Origin: Azospirillum brasilense
Lineage (GTDB): Bacteria; Pseudomonadota; Alphaproteobacteria; Azospirillales; Azospirillaceae
Reading direction: 5' to 3'
Assembly: GCF_005222205.1 (NCBI RefSeq)
Contig: NZ_CP032346.1
Coordinates: 310,001-374,000, forward strand
DNA: 64,000 nt
A program made the translations under genes and the position numbers. Below the pieces are notes generated by a model that worked only from the letters and a program-made list of their open reading frames with translations, made no database searches and was not told where the DNA came from. Positions 49,511 to 56,484 of the stretch are shown in pieces (within the stretch, counting starts at the first letter, position 1; the number at the start of each line of letters is the position of its first letter).

Positions 49511-50995
49511 TCACGGCGTGGGAAAGGGCAGGCCGTGCCGGGGGTGGGCGCGGTCGTGGATCAGCGCGCGGTCGCGGATCATCGGCCAGACGATGCGGCG
49601 CAGGAATCGGTGGTCCTGCGCCCGGTCCGCTTCGGCGGCGGCGTGGCGCTCGGCCAGCGGCAGCAGGTCGGGCAGCAATCCGGCGACGCCGCCCCAGTGA
49701 CCGCCCGTCATCACCTCCGTGTGCAGCACCCCGTCGCGAAGGACGTGGAAGGGCTGGCCGGAGGCGACCCAGGCATCGACGGCCGCCTTTCCGTCGGCGG
49801 ACGGCAGCACGTCCCAATCCCGGCAGAGGAAGCGGGCCACAGTGGGATCGTCGGCGGCGGTCAGGCGCCAATAGGGACCGCCGGTCGGCGCGTCGGAGGC
49901 CACCGCCACGAGGTCCGCCCCCGCCGCGGCCAGCTCGGCCAACCGGTCGGCGGCAAGGGTGGCGTCGTGATGAACCCGGCAGGTCCAACCCGGATAGAGC
50001 GCCACGGTTCGCCGCAAAATCTCCGCCGGGTCGTGGGGGCCGGACGGTTGGCCGCTCCACAGGCTGAAGGCGATGACATTGTGCCGCCGCGCCTCGGCCC
50101 CGCGTGGACGGGCGGGCAGAGGGGGCAGGGCGGGCGCCGTGTCGATGGCTGTGCGGTCCTTCAAATCCAGCGCGCGCTCGCCCCAGGCGGCGGCTTCGTC
50201 CTCCCGGTCGAGAAGGGCGAGGGCGACGACGAGCCGGTCGATGGCGTCGAGATGGCGAGGGTCCAGGCGGGCGGCCCGTTCCAGCGCGCGGGCGGAGTCC
50301 TCCAGCCGGTCCACGCCCCCCAGCGCGACTCCGAGATTGAAGGCGGCGGACGGAAAGTCCGGCGTGATGGCCAGGGCGTTGCGGTAGGCGAGGGTGGAAT
50401 CCTCCCGCAGTCCCATCGCGAACAGGGCGTTGCCGTAGAGAAAGGCGATGTCGGCGTCCAGCGGCAGCAATTCCGCGGCCCGGGCCAGCGGGCGGAGGGA
50501 CTCGGTGCCGCGCCCCTGCTCCACCAGAAGGCGCCCCTCTTCGTGGCGCAGCGCGCCCAGCCGTTCCACGGCGATGGTGAGGGCGGGGGCGGAGGCGACG
50601 GCGCGCTCCAGGGCGGTGATGGCCCCGGCGGTGCGGCCCAGGCCGCGCAGCGCGTTCGCCATGTCGGTCCAGGCTTCCGCGAAATCAGGCTGAAGGGCGA
50701 CGGCGCGGCGGTAGTCCTCCACCGCGGCTTCCGGTTGCCCGACGGACCGGCGGATGTTGCCGCTGTTGGCGTGCATGTCCGCCGCCTCGGGCCGTTGGAC
50801 GATGGCGCGGGCGATGAGTTGCAGACCGAGCGTCTGCTCTCCCACCTGCCCGGCCAGGACACCCAGAAAATGCAGAGCGTCCGGCTGATCCGGGTCCACG
50901 TCCAGGATGCGGTTGTAGAGTTGCTGGGCCTCGGCCAGCCGGCCGGCCAGATGGTGGTCCAGGGCGAGCGTCAGCGCTTCCGCGATCGTAACCAT
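49511..50995 (-). CDS. TPR protein with C-terminal glycosyltransferase-like domain
   Basis: A 494-residue protein: roughly nine TPR units over residues 1-290 (e.g. HHLAGRLAEAQQLYNRILDV, EAAVEDYRRAVALQPDFAEA, LEDSARALERAARLDPRH) and a C-terminal alpha/beta domain with VIAFSLWSGQ, TARF-like FLCRDWDVLPS (a candidate D-x-D), AVDAWVASGQPFHVLRD and WGGVAGLLPDLLPL. The RD-D....AV..W..S...FH..RD pattern is known from putative sugar transferases in alphaproteobacterial surface-polysaccharide loci. It could glycosylate a carbohydrate or protein target. ATG 50995 is preferred over 51031. It converges with the YcjF-like gene, four bases apart. Confidence 0.78.
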   Translation of the reverse strand: MVTIAEALTLALDHHLAGRLAEAQQLYNRILDVDPDQPDALHFLGVLAGQVGEQTLGLQLIARAIVQRPEAADMHANSGNIRRSVGQPEAAVEDYRRAVALQPDFAEAWTDMANALRGLGRTAGAITALERAVASAPALTIAVERLGALRHEEGRLLVEQGRGTESLRPLARAAELLPLDADIAFLYGNALFAMGLREDSTLAYRNALAITPDFPSAAFNLGVALGGVDRLEDSARALERAARLDPRHLDAIDRLVVALALLDREDEAAAWGERALDLKDRTAIDTAPALPPLPARPRGAEARRHNVIAFSLWSGQPSGPHDPAEILRRTVALYPGWTCRVHHDATLAADRLAELAAAGADLVAVASDAPTGGPYWRLTAADDPTVARFLCRDWDVLPSADGKAAVDAWVASGQPFHVLRDGVLHTEVMTGGHWGGVAGLLPDLLPLAERHAAAEADRAQDHRFLRRIVWPMIRDRALIHDRAHPRHGLPFPTP

Positions 50996-51217
50996 GCCTA
51001 CAGGCTTAAGCACCGGGGCGGTCCTCCGCAAGCGTCACGGCTGTGAGAAGGGTGGGAGGCGATCCCGATGGTCCTGGAATGCGAAGCTTTGGTGCCGGAA
51101 ACAGCCTGTGGGATTGGGTCCTTCGGCATAGCCGGAAAAAAGGTGAACGAACCCTTTACAATGCACGAGTGCGGCTGCAATATATGATCTGGATTGTCCA
51201 ATCATCGGTGTAATGTC

Positions 51218-51775
51218 ATGAACGTGGCCATCGCCACCGCAACGGCTGCAAGGCCGTTGGCCTTCATGACGGCCCGCAACAGCGACGCTGTTGAAAACGC
51301 GGCCGACGCCGGGACTCCGTCCGCGAAGGACCCTGTCACCGGACAGTCCGAACCGCTCGCCGGGCGCTACACGAAGACCGCCTACCGGTACGACGCCGAC
51401 GCGTCACGGCTGGTGCTGTTGTTCCGCAGCCCGGAGGACGGGGCAACCCTCGACCAGATCCCGACCGAGGCGGCGCTGCGGCAGTACCGCGAGGCGCAGA
51501 AGGACCGGAAGAGCGGCAAGGCGTCGCTTGAGCTTCTGGTTGGCGGCTCGGACGGGCAGGACCAGCCGAACGGTGCCGGCCAAAGCGGGAGTTCCGCAAA
51601 CGGTTCGCCCGTGCACCGCTGGGCCGCGGGCCACTCCGGGACCGGCGGAGGCCGCTCCGGCGCGTCACAGGGGACTTCCGCGCACACGTCGCCGGTGGTA
51701 GCCTCGCCCCCGATGGTGACCCACATGGCGGCGGCTCCCTCGGCGGGGGCCGGTTCCGTCAACGTGGTCATCTGA
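51218..51775 (+). CDS. FlaG-like flagellar protein
   Basis: A 185-residue protein with an Ala/Thr-rich disordered start, then the FlaG-like core YRYDADASRLVLLFRS followed by PEDGATLDQIPTEAALRQYRE, matching the FlaG pattern of a two-strand hairpin leading to a Q-I-P motif and helix. A long Gly/Ser tail follows. FlaG proteins affect flagellin filament length or export. The call is by pattern, not database search. The start at ATG 51218 is preferred to a TTG at 51194. The next gene encodes a YjfB-like motility protein, which supports the assignment. Confidence 0.6.
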   Translation: MNVAIATATAARPLAFMTARNSDAVENAADAGTPSAKDPVTGQSEPLAGRYTKTAYRYDADASRLVLLFRSPEDGATLDQIPTEAALRQYREAQKDRKSGKASLELLVGGSDGQDQPNGAGQSGSSANGSPVHRWAAGHSGTGGGRSGASQGTSAHTSPVVASPPMVTHMAAAPSAGAGSVNVVI

Positions 51776-51837
51776 TCGGCACGGCACGGCGCGGACGGTC
51801 GGCGTCGGCCGCTTGTTTTCCTTGAAGGCATCCTCCA

Positions 51838-52050
51838 ATGGCTCTCGATGTTTCATCCTCCACCCTGGGCGCGGCGATCGGTTTGCGGCAGGCGCAGGGG
51901 CAGATGGATTTCGGCGTGAAGACGCTGAACCAGACCGCGCAGCAGCAGGATCAGGCGATCGCGACGCTGCTTCAGGGCGGTTCGGACGCTTCCTCGTCCG
52001 GCGGCAACGTCACCGCCACGCGCGGACAGAATCTGAACATCGTCGTGTAA
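51838..52050 (+). CDS. YjfB-like putative motility protein
   Basis: A 70-residue protein, helical through AIGLRQAQGQMDFGVKTLNQTAQQQDQAIATLLQGG, ending in SSGGNVTATRGQNLNIVV. The helix-turn-helix with GVKTLNQTAQQQDQA resembles YjfB-type putative motility proteins (about 60-70 residues, often next to flagellar genes). It follows the FlaG-like gene by 62 bases in the same direction. The role in motility is inferred from family resemblance and neighbour. Confidence 0.6.
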   Translation: MALDVSSSTLGAAIGLRQAQGQMDFGVKTLNQTAQQQDQAIATLLQGGSDASSSGGNVTATRGQNLNIVV

Positions 52051-52096
52051 ATGGTTGATTTGACGGACTTGATCGCTCACGCCAAACCGCGGCCAT

Positions 52097-52128
52097 AAAA
52101 AAAGCCCCTCTCGTTGGAGAGGGGCTTT
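52097..52128 (-). terminator. intrinsic terminator of clpP (bidirectional hairpin)
   Basis: aaagcccctctc (52101-52112) pairs with gagaggggcttt (52117-52128) around a gttg loop. Read leftwards it is followed by seven T (the A-run at 52097-52103 on the plus strand), which makes it a strong terminator for clpP; read rightwards the shorter tttg may also stop the motility gene pair. The stem begins 19 bases from the clpP stop. Confidence 0.92.
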
Positions 52129-52147
52129 GTGCGTTCCGGAGGAGCGC

Positions 52148-52774
52148 TTACTTCAGCTCGTCGAAGCTTTCGATGACGTGGCTGACGATGCCGTACTCGC
52201 GGGCTTCCTCGGCCAGCATCCAGTAGTTCCGGTCGGTGTCCTTGGACACCTTCTCCACCGGCTGGCCGGTCTCGCGCGCGATGATGCGGTTCAACCGCTC
52301 ACGCATGCGGATGATTTCCTTCGCCTCGATGGCGATGTCCGTCGCCCGGCCACCGGTGCCGCCCAGCGGCTGGTGGATCAGGAAGCGGGTGTTCGGCAGG
52401 CAGAAGCGGTCTTCCTTCTTCGCGGCCAGGAAGATGTGGCAGCCGGCGCTGGCGACCCAGCCGGTGCCCAGCATCTTCACGCGCGGCTTCACGAAGCGGA
52501 TCATGTCGTGAATGGTGTCGCCCGCCTCGACGTGGCCGCCGGGGGAGTTCACCACGACCGTGATGTCGTCGTTGCTCTCGTGGGCCAGAGCCAGCAACTG
52601 GGCCGAGACGGCCTGCGCCAGCTTCATGTCGATCTGCCCGAAGATCAGCACCGTGCACGCCTTGAACAGGTTCGACTGCACGGCAGCGAACGGCGGCGGG
52701 GCGCTTTCCTTCGACTTCTCGTCCGGCTCCTGCTCGGGTTCGTCGTCGAAGCGGGTGTATCCGTCTTGCGCCAT
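52148..52774 (-). CDS. clpP: ClpP-like protease subunit with Asn in place of the triad Asp
   Basis: A 208-residue ClpP-fold protein. Oxyanion-loop VVVNSPGGHVEAG, nucleophile Ser109 in TGWVASAGCHIFLAA, His134 in RFLIHQPLGG; the third residue of the triad, 49 positions after His as in other ClpP, is Asn183 in DTDRNYWMLAEEA, where ordinary ClpP has DRD. Listeria ClpP1 is known with Asn in the same place and alters its activity and assembly. So this is likely a second ClpP that works alone poorly or in a mixed ring. It has a 35-residue charged extension at the N-terminus and is not next to clpX. It ends at a strong terminator. Confidence 0.9.
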   Translation of the reverse strand: MAQDGYTRFDDEPEQEPDEKSKESAPPPFAAVQSNLFKACTVLIFGQIDMKLAQAVSAQLLALAHESNDDITVVVNSPGGHVEAGDTIHDMIRFVKPRVKMLGTGWVASAGCHIFLAAKKEDRFCLPNTRFLIHQPLGGTGGRATDIAIEAKEIIRMRERLNRIIARETGQPVEKVSKDTDRNYWMLAEEAREYGIVSHVIESFDELK

Positions 52775-53035
52775 CGTTTTTGAACTCCCTGAGGTCGGCG
52801 TGTCTACCGGGGGGCTTTGGCTTGCGGGGGCCTGGGTTGTCGGATGGGGACCGAACCACGCCACTCGTTTCTCCACATAGCCCGTATCGGTTCCTTGTTC
52901 AACGGGCCGCGACGCCAAATCCCACCCCCGCACCCTCATAGTCGCGCTCAGGCTAGCCGTATCGGTGCGGTTCGCCGCTTGCCGACCATCGCGAAGGAGA
53001 GGCACACTGCCCTTTGCACAATCGGAGGGCGGTGC

Positions 53036-53896
53036 ATGGATGGGGGCAGCGGGGACGGCGTCTCGGTCATCATTCCGGCCTACCGGGCGCAGGGAACCAT
53101 CGCCCGCGCCGTGTCCAGCCTTCTGGCGCAGAGCTTTCCCCACTGGGAGGCGGTGGTGGTCAGCGACGACGGCGCCGACTACCGCACCCTTCTGGCGGCT
53201 GCCGGCATCGCCGATTCGCGCCTGACCTTCACCGGGACCGGCCGCGTCGGGTCCGGCGCCCCGGCGGCGCGCAACGCCGGGCTGCGCTGCGCGCGCCTGC
53301 CGTTGATCGCCCCGCTGGACGCCGACGACCGGTTCGAGCCGGACCGGCTGGCGCGGCTCGCCCTTCTGGCGGCGGCGCAGGGGGCTGCGGCGGACAATGT
53401 GGCGGTGGTGCGTGACGGCGACGGCTCGCCGCTCTCCACCCTGTTCCCGCCCGGCGCCGGGACCGCCACGCTGGACGCGGCGGGCTTCCTGGACACCTCC
53501 GTCCCGATGTTCTTCGTGGTCCGCCGCGACCTCGTCCCCGGCTGGGAGGAGGGTGTCGACTTCTGCGACGACGTGGTCTTCAACGTCCAGGTCCTCGACC
53601 GGTTGGGCCGCCTGCCGCTGGTGCTGGAGCCGCTGTATGAATACCGGCAGCGGGAGGGGTCGATCACCTGCTCCGCCGACAGCGGCGCGCGGGCGGACCT
53701 TTGCTACCGGCATGTTCTGGAGCGGTTGGCGGGCGACGGGCTGCGGATCGCCGACGCCGCGCTGCGCCGCCGGTTCGCCACCGCCCTGGACGCCAAGCGC
53801 GCGCTGAACGCCGCCTACATGGCCGCGCAGGCCGCCGGGCGCTGCGTCAATTTTCAGGAGTTCCTGGCCTTGCGGGAAAACTCCCTGCCGGGATAG
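53036..53896 (+). CDS. family 2 glycosyltransferase
   Basis: A 286-residue GT2 enzyme: GVSVIIPAYRAQGTIARAVSSLLAQSFPHWE (N-terminal Rossmann start; read in parts), VVVSDDGADY, ARNAGLRCARLPLIAPLDADDRFEPDRLA with D-x-D (DADD), and a helical C-terminus with RRDLVPGWEEGVDFCDDVVF containing the acceptor-site ED-like pair. Typical of soluble GT2 transferases making surface polysaccharides or glycolipids. No polysaccharide locus is adjacent. The last 43 bases overlap the 3' end of the phosphodiesterase gene on the other strand. Confidence 0.88.
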   Translation: MDGGSGDGVSVIIPAYRAQGTIARAVSSLLAQSFPHWEAVVVSDDGADYRTLLAAAGIADSRLTFTGTGRVGSGAPAARNAGLRCARLPLIAPLDADDRFEPDRLARLALLAAAQGAAADNVAVVRDGDGSPLSTLFPPGAGTATLDAAGFLDTSVPMFFVVRRDLVPGWEEGVDFCDDVVFNVQVLDRLGRLPLVLEPLYEYRQREGSITCSADSGARADLCYRHVLERLAGDGLRIADAALRRRFATALDAKRALNAAYMAAQAAGRCVNFQEFLALRENSLPG

Positions 53897-54669
53897 TCGC
53901 CGATCACGCTCAGATGCGTCACCACGGCGCCGTCCGGGCGGAACATGTGGAGGGCGAGCGCGGACGGCTCGTCCGTCCAGCGGTAGGGTGGCTCCGGCGC
54001 CAGATCCAGCGCGATCTGGTAGGCCACGGACGGAGCCACATAGCCGTGCGCTCCATTCCAGGTGATCGCGGTCTGGCGGTGGGTGTGGCCGCACAGAACG
54101 GCCCGAACGTTTGAATGGCTCCGCACCAGCCGACCCAGCTCCTCCGCCCCCTCCAGGCAGCGCAGCGTGTCGAGGAAGGCCAGCCCGGTGTCGAAGGGCG
54201 GGTGGTGCAGCGCCAGCACGGTCGGCCGCTCCGGCTGTTCGGCCAGACGCTCCGCCAGCCAGGACAGCCGGTCGGCGCACAGGCCGCCCACCGCCGCGCC
54301 GGGGATGACCGAATCGAGCATCAGGACACGGACCGGGAACTCCTCCACCGCGTGGTGGAGGAAAGGACCCTCCATGGGCATCCAGCCGGTGCCGGCGAAG
54401 GTCCGGCGCAGCCCCGCGCGGTCGTCGTGGTTCCCCGGCAGCACGCGGACGGGAAGGGTGAGCGGCTCCAGCAGGGCGGACAGCGCCTCGTACTCGCCGG
54501 GCTTCGGCCCGTTGACGAGGTCGCCGGTGATCAGGACGAGGTCGGGGCGCGGCAGCAGCGCGTTGAGGTGGGCCACCGCGGCGGCGAGGCGGGCGTTCGT
54601 GTCGTAGGCGGTGGTCGGGGCGGTGCCGGGGGCCGTCACATGCAGGTCGGACATCTGGGCGATCAGCAT
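53854..54669 (-). CDS. metallophosphoesterase (cyclic nucleotide phosphodiesterase-like)
   Basis: A 271-residue calcineurin-like phosphoesterase with all metal motifs: AQMSDLHV (D-x-H), ITGDLVNG (GD), PGNHDD (GNHD), LALHHPPFD and LCGHTHRQ (GHxH). The pattern is closest to CpdA-type 3',5'-cAMP phosphodiesterases, in length and in the YDTNARLAAAVAHLNAL phrase, but substrate cannot be fixed. ATG 54669 is favoured over 54705 because the protein then starts MLIAQMSDLHV. It shares 43 coding bases with the GT2 gene tail to tail. Confidence 0.9.
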   Translation of the reverse strand: MLIAQMSDLHVTAPGTAPTTAYDTNARLAAAVAHLNALLPRPDLVLITGDLVNGPKPGEYEALSALLEPLTLPVRVLPGNHDDRAGLRRTFAGTGWMPMEGPFLHHAVEEFPVRVLMLDSVIPGAAVGGLCADRLSWLAERLAEQPERPTVLALHHPPFDTGLAFLDTLRCLEGAEELGRLVRSHSNVRAVLCGHTHRQTAITWNGAHGYVAPSVAYQIALDLAPEPPYRWTDEPSALALHMFRPDGAVVTHLSVIGDYPGREFSRKARNS

Positions 54670-54835
54670 CGGGCACCCCTGGGGACGCGAGGGTCGGAGG
54701 ACCAAGGATTGTCACATCGCCGATTTCCCGGATGTCTTCAAGAGTCCAACCGGAGCAAAACTTCCTTTACGCTTCCGTGACAGGCTGAGCCGTCGGCCGA
54801 ACGACGGTCTTGCCGCCACAGCATCGGATCGGGGA

Positions 54836-55204
54836 ATGAGCGCGTCCACCTCCTCCTGCCTGCTCGCACGGTTGCTGGCGTCCGGGAAGTTCTGGCTGAA
54901 GCGCGCCCGCATCGCCTCCCCGGACCTCGGCGAGGGCGCTCCGCCACCCGGAGCGGACGGCGCCCTGCTGGCCGATCTTCGCATCGAAGGCGATCGGATT
55001 CGTGCGGTTCTACCGGCGGGCGAAGCGCCCTGCTGCGCCCCAGGCCTCTGCCTTGATGGCGGACCGGTTCGCCCGCGCGGTGGCTGCACCGCGGTCGGCC
55101 CCGGTCAACCCGCTGATCTGACGGTGATTCTTCCCGATGGGGAGCGGCTGGAGATGGAAAAGGGCCGGGTTGTGCAACCCGATCCGCCGCCGTCGCGCGC
55201 CTGA
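54836..55204 (+). pseudogene. amidohydrolase remnant lacking the catalytic barrel
   Basis: A 122-residue frame that reads like the two ends of a cytosine-deaminase-type amidohydrolase joined together. Residues 13-75 (LASGKFWLKRARIASPDLG, LADLRIEGDRIRAVLPAGEA, GLCLDGGPVRP) are the N-terminal beta-sandwich up to where homologues read LDGG.VWP.FVD.H.H. The last 35 residues (VGPGQPADLTVILPDGERLE, MEKGRVV) resemble the C-terminal strands. The metal-binding barrel with H-x-H and all catalytic residues are missing. It could be a decayed gene with an in-frame internal deletion or a small protein in its own right. Start ATG 54836 has a ggatcgggg site. Confidence 0.5.
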
Positions 55205-55232
55205 ACCCTTGCAACCGTCTCGACTCCGGAAC

Positions 55233-55258
55233 TGAACTGAACGATATAGTTCAGTTCA
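55233..55258. promoter_or_regulatory. perfect 26-bp operator-like palindrome before the RND operon
   Basis: tgaactgaac (55233-55242) and gttcagttca (55249-55258) are exact inverted arms around gatata. The spacer and the following bases contain tatagt, a good -10 box, so a repressor bound here would block RNA polymerase. It lies 89 bases upstream of the membrane-fusion protein start. This is the typical setup of a TetR-type repressor of an efflux pump, but no tetR gene is in the window. Confidence 0.68.
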
Positions 55259-55346
55259 CCGCCCGCCCCTCACAGCGGCCCGGTTGACACGAAACGCCCC
55301 GCGCGCCCGCCCGGCGGGCCGGCGGGCCTGTGCGGGTTCCGTATCC

Positions 55347-56480
55347 ATGCGCCACACGCTTCGCATCGTCGCCCTTCTGGTCCTGGTCGCTCTCGGCGGC
55401 GGCGCCTACTGGTACTTCGTCAAGCAGGGCGGAACCATCAACACGCTGCTCGCCGGCAAGGTTCCGGCCCCCGGCGGCGCCTCGGCCGGCGGCCCGGCGG
55501 CGGGCGGACCGCCGGGTGGCGCGCCGCCGATGCCGGTGGAGGCCCTGCCGGTCAAGATCGGCACCGTGTCGCGTCAGGTCACCGCGGTCGGTTCGCTGCT
55601 GTCCAGCGAATCGGTGGTCATCCGGCCCGAGGTGGCGGGCAAGGTCTCCGAGATCGCCTTCCTGGAAGGGCAGGCGGTGAAGAAGGGCGCGGTGCTGATC
55701 CGGTTGGACGATTCCATCGCCCGCGCCACGCTGGCCCAGGCGCAGGCGAGCATCGCCTTCTCGCGCGCCGAACTGGCCCGCGCCGAGGAGCTGTACCGCC
55801 AGCGCACCGGCCCCGCCCGCAACCGCGAGCAGGCGCTCGCCAAGCTCCAGTCCGACGAGGCGGCGGTGCAACTCGCCAAGGCGCAGCTGGAGAAGCTGAC
55901 CCTGACCGCGCCCTTCGACGGCGTGCTGGGCCTGCGCAAGGTCTCGGTGGGCGACGTCGTGGCGGCGGGCAAGGACATCGTGAACCTGGAAGCCATCGAG
56001 ATCCTGAAGCTCGATTTCCGGGTGCCGGAGCTGTATCTGCCGACCGTCCGCACCGGCCAGACCCTGAAGGTCGCCGTGGACTCCTTCGGCGGGCGGACCT
56101 TCGACGGCACGGTCTACGCCATCGATCCGCTGGTGGACGTGAACGGCCGCGCGGTGGTGATCCGTGCCCGCGTCCCCAACAAGGACGGCGCGCTGCGCCC
56201 CGGCCTGTTCGCGCGGGTGGCCCTGACGCTGGACCAGACCCCGAACGCCGTGCTGGTGCCCGAGCAGGCGGTCAGCGCCTTCGGCAACCGTCAGTTCGTC
56301 TTCAAGGTGGTGGAGGGCAAGGCGGTGCAGACCACCGTCACGCTGGGCGAGCGGCGCAACGCCGAGGTGGAGATCACCGCCGGCCTGCAGCCCGGCGACG
56401 TGGTGGTGACCGCCGGCCAGCTGAAGATCCGCGACGGCGCGCCGGTGGTGGTGATCAACAACAAGCCGGCGGGGAGCTGA
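55347..56480 (+). CDS. RND efflux periplasmic adaptor (membrane fusion protein)
   Basis: A 377-residue HlyD/AcrA-type adaptor: N-terminal anchor helix (IVALLVLVALGGGAYWYFV), Gly/Pro-rich linker, lipoyl half-motifs (VVIRPEVAGKVSEIAFLEGQ and LTAPFDGVLGLRKVSVGDVV), alpha-hairpin (LAQAQASIAFSRAELARAEELY), beta-barrel and membrane-proximal domain (PNAVLVPEQAVSAFGNRQFVF). It bridges the inner-membrane pump with an outer-membrane channel. ATG 55347 is chosen by the anchor. The pump gene begins five bases after its stop, so the two form an operon; no outer-membrane factor gene is present here. Confidence 0.94.
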   Translation: MRHTLRIVALLVLVALGGGAYWYFVKQGGTINTLLAGKVPAPGGASAGGPAAGGPPGGAPPMPVEALPVKIGTVSRQVTAVGSLLSSESVVIRPEVAGKVSEIAFLEGQAVKKGAVLIRLDDSIARATLAQAQASIAFSRAELARAEELYRQRTGPARNREQALAKLQSDEAAVQLAKAQLEKLTLTAPFDGVLGLRKVSVGDVVAAGKDIVNLEAIEILKLDFRVPELYLPTVRTGQTLKVAVDSFGGRTFDGTVYAIDPLVDVNGRAVVIRARVPNKDGALRPGLFARVALTLDQTPNAVLVPEQAVSAFGNRQFVFKVVEGKAVQTTVTLGERRNAEVEITAGLQPGDVVVTAGQLKIRDGAPVVVINNKPAGS

Positions 56481-56484
56481 GCCG

